Shown here: positions 26,401 to 39,559 of the stretch, piece by piece | Numbering within the stretch: the first letter of the stretch is position 1 | How the letters are laid out: each line of letters begins with the position of its first letter | Source: Paramecium pentaurelia | Lineage: Eukaryota > Ciliophora > Oligohymenophorea > Peniculida > Parameciidae | Assembly: GCA_905183005.1 (NCBI GenBank) | Contig: CAJJDO010000070.1 | Location: 67,828-131,827, forward strand | Length of the DNA stretch: 64,000 nucleotides | Reading direction: 5' to 3' | Program-made: the position numbers and the translations under genes | Notes under the pieces: model-generated | The model's database searches: none | Told to the model about the DNA's origin: nothing | The model's input: only the letters and a program-made list of their open reading frames with translations

Positions 26401-29400
26401 TAAGCAGGAGGGTATACTTTTTAATTTTAGAGTGAGATTAGTGGAGCTGTAGAATAATATTAAAAAATACAATCTGATAGTTTTTTTACTGTTTCTGTAT
26501 TAATTTAAATAAATATTAAAATTAGACTGGAATAATTAATTGTGAATTTATCATTTATAATCCTCCATAAGATTTATATTCATTTGTAACTGTAACAATA
26601 TACATTAAGGCTACTGGTTCAATAGAACATATAATTACTTTGAATGTATATTTTTTAAATTAATTATATTAGACATTTCCAATAACTTTATATTCTGGTA
26701 GCAGACTTACAAGAATTGTTTTTGAATTGATAGTATTGTATTTCCATATTAAATTTTGGAAAATGTTTTTAAATTAATGGAAAGAAGTTTGGAATCATCC
26801 AAGTGCAATTGATTTTACTCCTTATGATTTACCTTCAGATAGAAAATTTTCATTTGTTGAAAGACATTTAAATATGGATTTTTCAGATAAAAAGAATGAT
26901 TAGATTGTTAATCTATTATTTGGTATAGGTAAGAGAATTTATGGATTTATTATGCGTTTATTGACAAGTCTTAAAATAATGGTTTAGTAGACATTTTTTA
27001 ATATACTTTTAATAACAGGTATATTATTGATGTTTATACAAATAATATATTGGCTTTAGATTGTTTTTAATTAATTAAGAATGTCTTTTGATTATTATGA
27101 AGGATTTCTATTTGTAAAATATTAAAAATTATAATTTATTAGGCAGACAAAGAACCACCTGGAATGTTCAATGATTTTTAAAATCTTGCTTCATTGTTTT
27201 AATTATACAATACAATGGCTTCCTTTATATTATTTAACGAGTATATTATATATTAATAATAAAATAGGATGATAAGAATTATGGTTTATTTTTCATTTTC
27301 TGCAAAATTGAGTTTAGTCTTGGATATTATAGCAAGTGCAAGTATAGATATTGTATTCTTTATGATTATGTTTTGTTTAATTGTTTTTGCTTTTGCTTGT
27401 GTAGGTGTATTAAGTTTCGGTTATATAAATGGATCATTTAGAGACTTATATTTATCAGTGATATATTCATTACAGATAGTGAGTTAAAATGCAAAGATGC
27501 ATAAATCAGATGGAGAAAACTATTAAGCAAGTGTAATTTTATATTATTTTCTTATTAATATTGTGATTTTATTGGTTTTGATTAGAATGTTAATAGCTAT
27601 TTTAGATGGACATTTCATAGAAATTAATAGTGAATAAACAGAAAGATTGGGTTTGGTAGATACTATTATGAGTATATTAAGAAATGAATATGAGAAATTA
27701 AAGAATGAAGAAGATGATGATGATGGTATTAATGATGAAGATGATGATGATGAAGAAAAGATATATTCAGAATGGGCTATATTAAATTGGATTTATAAGA
27801 AAATTCATGATATTAAAGAGTTAACTTTATTGATTTATAAATATGGAGAGGCTAAATTTAAGGAATATCGTACATTATTATTTGGAATGCTTTTTGAGAA
27901 TGATGATAATAAGAAAGTTAGTCGTAAGAGTAGTATAAATGAAGAAGGTGGAGATGATGATGAGGAGGATGATAATAAATTAAAAATTGAATTAGATTTT
28001 GATGAAGATAAAAATATTACTGGAAATAGATAAAGAATTGAATCTGTTGAAGAAATTAAAATATATAATTCAGCAAATGAGGCTATAGTAAATTTATAAA
28101 ATTTGACTGGAAAAAAATTAGCAAGTGAATAATTTAAAACAACTTAAGTTTCTACATGGATAGCTGCTTTGGAAAAAGGTATTTAAGATATTGCATCAAA
28201 TTAATTGAATTTTTAATAATATTATACTCCATAACCAAATTAGAAAATGGATTGGATCATTTAATTTTAATTTTATGATTTTGAAAAAAAATATAAGGAT
28301 TTAGGATTTGAAATTCATGGAGATGATTAAGGAGATTTTGCTTAAACTATTAAATAAGATTAATATATAGAAGCCACACATAATCTTATAGAAAAAATTG
28401 ATACTCAAATTGCTAATCTTAATGTTAAATAATTAGATACATTTTCAAGTTTAGTTAGATCTATAGATTTTTTATTCTTTTTCTTTACTAATATAATATT
28501 AGTAAAGAATCCTGAATAATATTTAGAGAGATATTAAGTAAAAATTTAAGAATAAGAAAAATTTAAATAAAAATAAAAAACACTCAAATTATAATAATAA
28601 CAAAAGAAAGGTAAGATAAAATAACCAAAACAACATAAAGTTGAATTTGATATTTCCCTTTTAGATATTTCTAATGAAGTTAGGTATTTTGATGTAGATA
28701 CTGAGAAGATATAAAGATAAGGAAGTAGAAAGAAATCTGTATTAAGATCTTTAAAATCAATTAAAACTGTAAATAATTAATAGAATAATCAATCTATTGA
28801 AATATAAACTGAACCTAGTAAATTTGCTAAATTTAATGCAGAACATTTGAAATCTATGAATGCTTAATAAATTATAAGTGTATTTAGTAAATTGGTGTGT
28901 TTATTCTAAATATGGTAAGAATTAAAATTGAATGAGAAAATTATATTATGGTTTGGTAATGTACTTCATACAAACAAAAAAGAGAAACAAAATGCTTAGC
29001 CTTTTTTTTGTATATATCATAAATTAGCATTTTGGAATGAAGCAGGATGGGATAAAAGAACACTTTAAAAAATTAGTGTATCTGCTGATGATCATAAGAA
29101 ACTCTATGATGATTATAAGGATTAAAATATAGTACCAGAATTTTAGTTTATTTTATTTTGGGATGTTTTAGGTAATAATTGATTATAATATTTCATTAGG
29201 TAAAATGTAAGTAATTAATTAAAAGTCTAATGATAAATAAGATGCAGATGAAGAAGCTGATGAATCTAATTAAACAGATTTCTTACCAATAAGTAGTATT
29301 TAAATCTAATTTGTTTCATGTATTATAATAATATAATTAATTATTAGAATTATTAAGAGGAAAAGGTTCAAAAGATCTTTTAGTTTAAGTTGAAAATGCA

Positions 29401-30028
29401 AATAGTTTAGAAAAGAAAGTAGCAATATTGAAAAGTAATATTGATTATAATTAAAATAGCTTCCCATTTATAGAATGATCATAAAATAATTATTTGGATT
29501 TTAATGAATCCAATGGAAAAGATGGAAATGATATTACAATAAGAAAAAAGGTAATAGGTTCAATTTATGATTTTAATGTTATTAGAAGAATTATATGATA
29601 ATTTCATTATGTTAGAAAAGATAGAAAAGGATTTCTTTAATTAACTAAATTCAAAAATTTATCTTTCATTTCATAATTTTGCTGAATTTAATGCATTATC
29701 TACTGCTCTTAATATAAGGAATAAATATACTCAATAATCAGTTAATGATGCCAAAGATTATACTGATTACATATAGTTTTTAGAACTTTAATTGGCTAAT
29801 TCAAATTAAGCATTAGCTAAATATAGTGATTTCTTAATTAAGGAAGTAAAAAAGGTTAAGAGTAAAGGAGTACTAAAATCTAATTTGGGTAATTTAATAA
29901 AAGGTTAAGGATAACCATAATCAAGTAAAGATGAATAGAATAATATATAATAATAGATAAAACCAGATATTTCTAAGTTAAATTAAAAATAAAAATAAGT
30001 AACTATAAGAGAAGATGCAAATACATGA
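23465..30028 (+). CDS. polycystin-family channel with two PKD2-like units
   Basis: About 2,100 residues in one TGA-free, intron-spliced frame. Unit 1: first helix near 23690, a luminal TOP-like region (23760-24560), helices from 24570, and TM5-pore-TM6 at about 25040-25300 with the pore reading CFEFFCGNF followed by KFAFLEQIVPGIGFIYS, very like the polycystin filter-TM6 region. A basic, Lys/Glu-rich cytosolic linker (25430-25900) follows. Unit 2: first helix HIIFLIFLIIGF (25920), a TOP-like domain (25970-26690), then helices and a pore-TM6 (about 27270-27640) ending in VLIRMLIAILDGHF; its filter position is SLQIVSQN. A long acidic and Gln-rich cytosolic tail ends at TGA 30026. Introns include 24-29 nt ones near 25010, 26500, 27120 and 27240. 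It is inferred to be a cation channel, perhaps ciliary. Exon ends in the first 1 kb are uncertain. Confidence 0.7.
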
Positions 30029-30094
30029 TATAATTATAAATTTAAAGTTTACTTAATAAGATAATAAAAATAATTTTTGACACATGAAATAAAA

Positions 30095-31603
30095 TCAAAT
30101 CTTAACAATTTAATCTTCTTTTATTAATTTCTTTTATGAATATATTTCATTAAAATAATTTCTTCCTGGTGTAAATTTTAATTAAGATCCATCTATAAAA
30201 TTATCTAAATAATGTCCATTTCTATCAAAATTAATATTAGATACTTGCTATTCAAAACATTACTTACTTTATTTATTTGATTTTTAATTCTTTAAAAATT
30301 CTAATATACTATATTAATAACCATCAATATAAAAATCTAAACATATTCTTTTACATACAGGACAAGACCATTTCTTTTAAGTTAATGATTCAATAAATTT
30401 ACAAAAACTATCTAAACAAAAACATTAAATATGTTCACATAAAATTCCTCTGCATGGAATTTTGATTGGTAATGTTGTAATTTAACATATTAAACTTACT
30501 GAAATCTTATTAACTGCAATATCTGCTGATTAATTAAGATTAGAATACATACAAATATTATCTTTCATCTATTAAGTATTTACCCATTTTGATTTATCAA
30601 ATTAATATTATTAAATTAATTCTGTAGAACTAATCTCTTATATAATAAATGCTCCAAAGTAAAATAATTAATCTGTTTTTATTTAAAAATTCTTTCTATC
30701 ATTTAAATTACTAGATTGAGAACGTAAAACAATTCGATATTATCCTTATTTTGGATTCTTTACTGTATAATAATCATCTTTTCTATATTTTAAAGAACTA
30801 TTAACTTTCAATGGTTTAAATTAAACAACTTTAATTCCATTAATCATTAAATCACCAATATCAGGCCAAGATTATTCATATCTATAACCATCCAATCTTA
30901 TACATCTAATATCCAAAGATTAATTTAATTCAACTGTATTTAATGCAAAATTCATTGTTGTACTCTTTTCTGATTGAGATCTAGTTTCTAAAGTTAGACA
31001 AGATAACATGCTTTCTACTTTATGTAATGGATCCATATTCATTAATATACATTATGGACATACAAATGATGGTTGTCCATCTTTTATTTTATATCTTAAA
31101 CAAGTGTTATGAAATTAAAATCGACACATAAAACAAACTAAAATTATAGCATTTGGAATAGATTTAGGAGTTTTTGTTTTTTAATAGATTGCACAAATAC
31201 ATTTAGAAAAATCATTTTCTTTTATTTGTTATTCCATTTTCTTACATTATATATTTCTCATTTCATCATATATTTTTCTAAAGTGATTGAGAACATTATA
31301 ATTCACCTTTTCTATTATCTTTTTTACTTACTTAAATTTCTTAATAAACGGAGTATTTATTGGGATAAAACTTTGTGAAAATGCTACTGCTAATTCATTA
31401 TTTGAAGGTAAAGGTAGATTCTTTGCATAATCTAACAATTAAATAATATATTCTTTTAATGCTTATTGAAGATCTGAATTTATCATAACTAAATAACATT
31501 ATAATAATGAATCTTCTGACAATGAATGCTTATGCTTCTCTATTTAAATCTCTATTTAAGTTATTCTAAACTTTTCTATTTCCTCTTATAGATTTTTAAT
31601 CAT
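30095..31603 (-). CDS. PIAS/Siz-type SUMO E3 ligase (PHD, PINIT, SP-RING)
   Basis: Nuclear SUMO ligase candidate, 502 residues, apparently intronless. A helical N-terminal part precedes a PHD-like zinc finger (CICAIYQKT, then CFMCRFQFHNTC and FVCPQC, about residues 135-190). A PINIT-like domain lies in the middle (EQSWPDIGDLMINGIKVVQF). The SP-RING follows: SVSLICQITTLPIKIPCRG, then LCEHIQCFCLDSF and KKWSCPVC. PHD plus PINIT plus SP-RING is the order of plant SIZ1. The usual Cys-Pro at the start of the SP-RING reads Cys-Gln (Gln from TAA), while the remaining Cys/His ligands are present. The start at 31603 is the first ATG in this frame. The gene is convergent with the polycystin gene (66 bp). 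Confidence 0.8.
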
Positions 31604-31809
31604 TATTTTGAATTATTTCACTTAAGTCTTCCATTACTAACATAATCAAAAAAAACCTGAAAATTATTTGGACATATGTAAAAAAATTATATAAAATAAC
31701 TTTACTATATATATATATATTAAATCAACTAAATTATTTAAAGAACTTAATAAATAGAATTTATAGTATCCATAAATCATTTAGCTAATAAAAATCATGT
31801 TTAAATACT

Positions 31810-32760
31810 TCAAATAGCATTTCTTATTATTGCATTTTCATATGATTCTTTTACCCATTTTAAATATTACTATATTTATTCATTTATATGGACTTTATTT
31901 GTATCAACTAAACCTAAACTTCTTCTTTATTATTCATTCATTTGAAAAGGAGCTGGAGTTAGTTATAATATGGATAAATTAGGACTTCTTTGACTTTAAT
32001 TATAACCATAATATTCCAAATAAATATTTGAGAATTCTTAAAGTACTTTTTTTAATAATTCAGTTTCAAATTAATATTATTCATCATTTGGTATTGTCTT
32101 TATAACCTTAATCAATAATGTCTAAGCTATGAAACATTATTATTCAATTTAAATATTGAATTCAGCAATTTTCTTATAAAATATTAATTTTATACATTTT
32201 TCAAATAGATGATCATTTATTTTATTTACATTTAAGTATTCATTTATTCCTTAAATTAAGCAAAGATCTTATGTTAATTTTATTATAATTCCTATATTGT
32301 TTTAGTTTAAACATTTTATTCATTATCATTAAATAGATTTTCTCTTTATTCCCTTTAGTATTCCATAACCTTTTATTTATGAGAACTTACAATTTTAGCT
32401 ATCAATTCTCTAATAAATAGTATTTAACAACTTTTACTTTTTATTTTTTAGAAAATATTTATGTCTAAATGAATAAGAATTCTTATCAATCTTTTATTTA
32501 TTAAACCCATATTGATTTAATTATCTATTAATGTTTTTAGGATACTTAATACCTAACAAAGCTAAAGAAGTTTGATTATTTGTAATGTACACTCAAAATT
32601 GATTTAACTAATAAATCCACATTTACAATTTCAAAGGCATCACCTTCATTGTTCCATCTAATAACATTGATGTTTTCTTCACCCTTTGTCTCATTAAATT
32701 AACTACTTCAAGTATTTCAAATAGACTTATTAAAAACTTCGGACCCTTTCTTTAATTCAT
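31810..32760 (-). CDS. HSF: heat-shock transcription factor (HSF)
   Basis: A 275-residue transcription factor. The HSF DNA-binding domain starts right at the N-terminus: GPKFLISLFEILEGEEN, then IRWNNEGDAFEIVN, the recognition helix FFSFVRQLNQYGFNKQ, and FRHKYFLKNKKE. A coiled-coil region (MEYQREQRENLFNDN to QEQMNTQMQIK) matches the place of the HR-A/B trimerisation repeat. A short C-terminal region ends at TGA 31812. Five introns (23, 28, 28, 21 and 23 nt), one of them inside the recognition helix, make a frame whose length divides by three. Start ATG 32760. It diverges from the TmcB-like gene with 109 bp between start codons. Confidence 0.88.
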
Positions 32761-32869
32761 TAATCTGCAATATTAATATATCAATTAAATAGGTTTGAGT
32801 AATACGAGCTTTGATATTTTTATGTAATTTAATAAATTTTGATTGTTGATAATTTTCAAATCGATCTAA

Positions 32870-35800
32870 ATGAAGAAGGAAAAAAAGAAATAAAAATTAA
32901 AAAGTTCTTTAGATGAAAGATTTATTGAATTTTATATTTAAGTCAGAGTACTATGCGAACATTATTTAGTCAAATTTAATAGCGCCATAATTAATATTGT
33001 TTTGATATTTTCAACAATTTAAGAATTGAGCTTTTTATTATTGAATTATCAAGAGGGATATTTTGAAAGAGGAATCAATTTTTTTACATTTATTAGAGAA
33101 ATTTCTTTAGCTTCTCGAATAAAATTAAGTTCAAATAATGAATTCAAAGATTTGAGTTACTTAATACCATTATGTATCACATTACTATATTAAATTGTAC
33201 TGATATATTTATTTATCATATATTTGGGGAAAAATAAAAAATAGTATAGATTGAGTGAATTTTTAAAAACTTAGAATAGATTAATTTAAATTCTTTTAAA
33301 AATATTGTCATATTATCATTCATTACTTTATTACATACTTATAATTCCAATGATGGAATTTACATTAGAATCATTATTTCATAATGCATAAAGCTCATCT
33401 ATTAATATGATACATTTATCATTTTCAATAATTACACTAATATTTGTGATTGCAAATTTCTTAATTTAATTGTTTTGTAATTTAGAATCTATATCAATTA
33501 CACCTTTAAATTTATAATTGTTATAAGCAACATTTAGTAATTATTGGAAATCTTTATTAAATCTAATAATTATTGTTATTGATTAAATGGAGAGTTCTAA
33601 TTTAACTAAATTTTATCTAATTTTTAGTATAACTTTAATTAAACAATCCAGTAATTTTTGGGCTTTAATATGGAGTTATCCAAATTTACATCATAGATAA
33701 AAAGTTGAAATTTAATTTAATTTCTTTCAAATAACTATAGCAATCATATTATTTATTAATTAGGTTTCAGAATAAAAATAAGATACATATGATGTATTAT
33801 TAATATTATTAATATCACCAATATTAAATGAAATGATATATAATTACGAAATTAAATAACATGAATCATTAATGATAACTAATAGTTCTAAAATTACAGC
33901 TGATATGTTATAATATAAAATTGGTAATATTATTTATGAATATGGTAATTTATAATCAAATTACTTATAAGAAACAAAAAAGATTACATATATTCATTAC
34001 ATTAAATAAACTCATTTAGATGAATGTGAAGATTCTAAATGTCTATGTAGAAGATAGATTATATCATTTGAAGATGTAATTAACTTATATCTTAAAGATT
34101 AAGTTAAGAACTTTGATATTATGATATCAAGAATAAAAGATGATTCTGCTAGATAATCATATTTTTTACATTATTTATCTCTAATTAATTATCTAGGATT
34201 GAATACTAAAGCATTTTAATAATCTAATTTTTTAGCCTAACTTGATAGTGAATAAATTCAATTTAGTTCATCTGCTACTCATGGAGTTAATTATTAATTT
34301 AATCACTAATAAAGTGATAGAAAAGAATAAAATAATAGTTCAGATGGTAAAAGTCATTCTATGCAAAAATCTAAATCAGGAGGTGATAAAAGTGCATAAA
34401 GTACTACACATATAAGATTAAATAATATGGGATTTATTGCTAGATAAAAACTTAATTTAATTTAAGAATAGATTAAATAATCTATGAGTATGGGATTCTC
34501 TAAATAATCTGCTTAAGTTTCTGAAAACTTAGAACATGCTGTTAAATTATTTCTATAATCTGAAGATAATAATAAAAGATTAAGAAAAAAAGTAGTTAAG
34601 ATGATTAATAGAAAAAGAGAATTTTTCAATAATTTAAATTAATTAAGTAATGAACTTAATATTTTTGAAGCAGGTAAGAAACTTCTTATTTAAATGAATA
34701 CTCTTGAAGATTAATTATATAAATTATATGATTAATTTCCAAGTTAAAAAATGCAAGCACTTAATACATTTTATTAATCTGAAATTATGAATAATTATTT
34801 TTCTGCATATAAATTAGCAACAATAGCTTCAATATCAGATGAAAAATTGTTAAAAATGTAATCTTAAACCAATTTTGATTTATTTTCTAATAAAATAGAT
34901 TATCTAATCATTGGATTTGATTAATAATCACATAAATTATCAATAAGAAGTGGTTCAAATATGATTCACTAATTTTTTGGTTTATCTTAAGATTCATTTA
35001 AAATGATCTCCTTAATTAATTCAATATTACCATAAGGATTTGAAATAGTACATGAAAAATTAGTAGCTAATTTTTTATAACATGGAGTATCAAAATATTT
35101 TAGATAAATTAATTTGAATTTTTGTTAATATCAATAAAGGTTTATAAAAACAGTAGATTTTTTTTATGATATTAATTTTATGAATTTAGATGATTTAACA
35201 TTTGCTTGTTTCCTTTAAAATGTTGAAACTCAAAGTGTTTATCTATTTTCTTTATCAAATCACAAAGTATCAGGAATATCAAAAAACTTTATCAATAAAT
35301 TAGGTTATAGTAATAAATTAAATAAAGAATTGGCTTAAGCTTTTCAAAGAGTTCCATTAAGTAAAGTATTTCCTAAAATTTCTTTAATACTTGAAGCCAA
35401 CATCACTAAAGCCTCAGATGTTAATTAAGATATAATTGATGTGACTTAAATTAGTGAATATTCAATTTTAATGTATGTTCCTATAGCTTTACTCTTGGAG
35501 AATAATTCAAAAATAAATTGGGAAAATTAGGATCATTTAACTAATTATTAAGTGGATTGTATTTTACATATAAGAAATTTCAAAACTGAATTGAGTTATA
35601 TTATAATAGAAATCAAAGAAATAAAAAAATAATCCAGAACAGAAAATACAACACCTGAACCATAAATGACATTAGGATATAATTCAAATTAAGAATTTGA
35701 AAGTTTTAATGCATATGAAATTGATCAAGAAGATATAGAATATGCAGTAAATATGCCTAAGGCAATTGAATTATATGGTTTAGAAGATTAAACAGCAAAT

Positions 35801-38154
35801 TTAGAAAATTTAGATAATTTGGATCAATTTGATTACAATATTAATAAATTGAGAGTTAATGATAAAAGTTTAAATTAATCCTATTAATAACCATATCAAA
35901 ATTAATCTATGATGAGTCCAAAAGATAGTGGATTAAGATTGATTGAAAATAAAAATCCAGATTTTAATGTAACTTAAATTAAAAGTAAATAATTAGGTAA
36001 TAAATAATAATTCTTTAAATCTGTTGAATAGATTGAATAAGAAGAGTAATCTTCATCATTTTAATAAAGTAGTGAAATTAAAAAACAATAGATGATAGAA
36101 AATTAAGTAGATAAACTATAATATGATGATATAGATTAAGAATTATAAGAAAATATTAGAATGCAAATGTAAATGGATTCAAAAGAATAACGAATTGTTC
36201 ATATTGATGATATTGGTTCATAAGTAAGTTCAATTGCAGGATTGAAGAAATCAAAATACTCTAAAAAATATGATTTAATTGAAAAATTGATTAATTCTAC
36301 TAAATTCTCAAAGAAATTTAAAATAATGTTGGTGTTTTAAACATTAATGTTTAGTTTATTTTTAGTATATAGTGGAGTAATGCTATATTATTCAAATGAT
36401 GATTTAAATAGATTCTTAGAAGAATTAGATTTAATTTAAATAAAGTCTAATATAATTGGGCCTGTTAATAAATACATAGTATCTTAGAATTCATTAACAA
36501 CATATGCTGTTCTATTACTTTTATATCCAAATATAACATTATAAAGTTAAATAGGGAAAATGTAATATTCAATTAAAGATATAAATTATACTTACTTTGA
36601 ACTTAAAGATAGTTTTACAAAATAGCTATCAAATCCTTATTTGAATCCATTTTTTGAAGATAAGTACTTCAATATTATGGTAGGTAAGTATCCTAATACT
36701 AGCAATTATTCAATATCAGCAAGGGAATCAATGTATTTATATTTAGAAGCTTGTTACAATTTTGTCAATATAGATTATCTTAATATTATAAATTTAGATA
36801 TTACTTAAGGGTTTTTAGTATTCCTATATGCAAATTATTAAACATTTGTAGAATAATTGTAACTATTAAATGAAGAGATGGTAAATTACTCAATAATTAG
36901 ATCAGGTACTGTATCTGAAAAATGGAATTACCTTCTAATTCCAATAGTAGTAGTTTGTTTTTTCTTATTGTTAATAGGTTTTACATTTTATAAAGCTTAT
37001 TTAAATTAATATGATAATTTTCTTTAACTTTTTAATTTTATAGATGTAGTTTGGTTACAAAGAGATATAGATAGATATAGAGGAATAGCCTCATTATTAA
37101 TAAAAGATTCAGATGTATTATTTAAATATTAATTTGATATTGATATAAAAGAGAAATTTTTAGCAGCAGAAGATATAAGGAAGGAGAAAATTGCTTAGAA
37201 TTAAAAAAATAATAAATAAAAATAGAAAGGATAGATTGCTAATTTGAATTAAAAGATGTCAATATTACCTTCACTATCAACATTTACATTTATATTTGGA
37301 ATTTGTTTTATTTTTTGTTTTATTACAAATTCTTTGGGAAGAAATTACTTTTAAAAGTATCCTGATACAACAACATTTTTTAATTCTCTATCTGATTTAT
37401 GTATAGCTGTTAGTGGAGTATTTTCTATGAGAGAAGTTACATATTATTAAAAATTTCCATTAGGTACCATCTTTTACTTTCTTCCTGATAAAAATGCAAC
37501 ATTTTTTGTTCAAAATTTCTTTGATTAAATAGATATTATCAATAATTTCTTATCTCTTATAGTTTAGATGGATAGATCCAAATATATAACATCTGATGAT
37601 TTCATTTCAGAAATGGATTCAATGATGAGCACAGATGTTTGTTAATTTTTACCAGCTGTAAGTTTTTAGATTATTATCAAAAGAATAAAATCGAGATGGC
37701 TTAAAATCATTGTGATGCTGTATATTAAGGAGTTTTGCGTAAAGGATTTTAGGCTGCAGGTACAACAATAAGAAATGATTTATTAAATGAATACAATCAA
37801 ACAAATGGATTTGTTCTTAAAGTATACACACCATAAGAGGAACTTGAGGCTGGTTTAATATTGTATGATACTATTTCAGTTTTGAAATAGCAATTTCAAA
37901 GTTAATTGAAAAATTCAACAGATGAATTGATTTCACAAATATTGGTAAATTTTCAATTGAAATTTTTAGATAATAAATTTAATATTTATAATCCTGATGG
38001 TTTTGACCATTCTTTTGATTTTCACAAAGATATTGTCATATTTTAAATGGGAATTTAATCTCATGAAACGATTTTTATTGTTGCTACCACAATAATCATT
38101 GTTTTTAGATAATCAATTAGATAGGACTATTAGATAAATGGTTGTGAAGGATGA
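32870..38154 (+). CDS. giant multipass membrane protein, TmcB/PAS-like ciliate family (second copy)
   Basis: 1,752 residues with a single 26-nt intron near 37660; the length check holds. The N-terminal block has about nine membrane helices (32990-33850). Next is the Cys motif HLDECEDSKCLCRR (about 34020), then helical sequence and a long Ser/Gln-rich insertion. A PAS-like region (about 35150-35620: NFMNLDDLTFACFLQNVET, LFSLSNHKVSGISKNF) follows, then an acidic/Gln-rich linker and a second membrane block (36330-38130) with large loops. It is paralogous in order and motifs to 15661-21228 and to the partial gene at 62764. Inferred to be a sensory or signalling membrane protein; no catalytic domain is visible. 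TGA 38152-38154. Confidence 0.62.
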
Positions 38155-38231
38155 TTTAACTTGAGAAATTAAGTATATTTTTGGTTTATTATTAATTAAA
38201 GAATTGTAAAATAAATATATTCTAAATATAT

Positions 38232-39429
38232 ATGATGAACATTCAGCAATATCAAAATTACTTCCCTTATGTTAATGAAGCATAAGTACAATTCTAAGGT
38301 GAGATTGAACAAGCAAGTAAGATTTTAATCTAATATATTCAGAATAAAACTAGAGTTCAAATTATAATGACTTTAACTTATTTCAATAGAATTTTTATGC
38401 ATCTACATTTCCTCCTTATTAATTTGAATTTGTACAAGAACACGAGATTCCAAGTCAAATCAAAAATAAAAAAAATAAAAAACATAAGTAATTAAATTTA
38501 ATCTCATTGAAAAAGGAATAACGATTAAAAGGGCCTACTTCCAAAGACATTAGAATCAGATAAATAATTTATTGAGGATTAGCAATAAATAATTATTCCA
38601 CCAGATTAAATGTACAATATTTCCATCATACTTTAGTATTAAACAACCATATCCAGTATTTCATTACACTAAAGGCAACCCAATGCCTAAACTTCAATCA
38701 GATATTGTTTCTAATCCACATTAAGATGGCTAAGGTTCTTAGGAAGGTTCTTAATAGACACAAAAATAGAAAGGATAACATTCTTAAATAAAAAAACCAA
38801 AAAAAGAAAATATAAATACTGGTCATTGGTCAACTGATGAACATTCAACCTATATATCATTTTTATAGTAATATGAGGATATAATGACATCTTCAATGAT
38901 GAAGAAGACATCAAAAATATTCAAATAAATGAGTGAACTAATTGGTACTAGAACACCAAGTTAGTGTAGAAGTCATCATTAGAAATTTAATCCATATGCA
39001 TTGAGAGGAGAAAATGGAAAACGTTTGCCTAGAGCTGAAAGAAGTAGAGCTGGAAGAAAAAAGAAGAATCCATAAACAGATTTACCTAAAGCAGGTAATA
39101 ATTAACATATTATTATTAAAGAAGAGGCAAATATCATAGCCAATTATGAAACACATGATCCTTATTATTATATGATGTTGGAATAACAGAAATTTTATTA
39201 TTCTAATCTTTAATAAGAATTTTGGAATCCTTAACATGAAATAGAACATCATCCAAATATTAAAAAAGAAGAAGAAATTGAATTCATGAATAATCCTCAT
39301 CTTTAATAACTACAATAAGAATATGAAGAATGTTTAAAATATAATATACCTTATATTTAAAGAAATGGAATTCAATCAGATTATAATTTTGATGCTAGAA
39401 ATCAAGCTATAAACGATTTATTAATATGA
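38232..39429 (+). CDS. Myb/SANT-type DNA-binding protein
   Basis: 372 residues after removing introns of 26, 28 and 25 nt (total divides by three). The first 180 residues are Gln/Asn/Lys-rich and look disordered. One SANT-type repeat follows: GHWSTDEHSTYISFLQQ, helix 2 KKTSKIFKQMSELIGTR, and helix 3 TPSQCRSHHQKFNPYALR. The ending SHHQK is typical of the large ciliate Myb-like family. A basic patch (RLPRAERSRAGRKKK) lies just after it and may be a nuclear signal. The acidic/Tyr-rich C-terminus ends at TGA 39427. It is probably a transcription factor or chromatin protein with a single repeat. Two ATGs (38232, 38235) are adjacent; the first is used. Confidence 0.78.
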
Positions 39430-39559
39430 TAATTATGTATAATATATTCAAATCATTTAAATTTTCAACTTGGATTATTTCATGTCAATTACCTATTTTT
39501 TATAAAAAATGCAATCTGTTTTTTTTATATATTTCAATTAAAATCCCATTTAACATCAC

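Noticed and set aside
31604..31690. Upstream start of the SUMO ligase at MEDLSEII or MSKQFS-type ATGs
   Set aside because: These ATGs are in other frames and no GT...AG intron brings them in phase with the PHD region.
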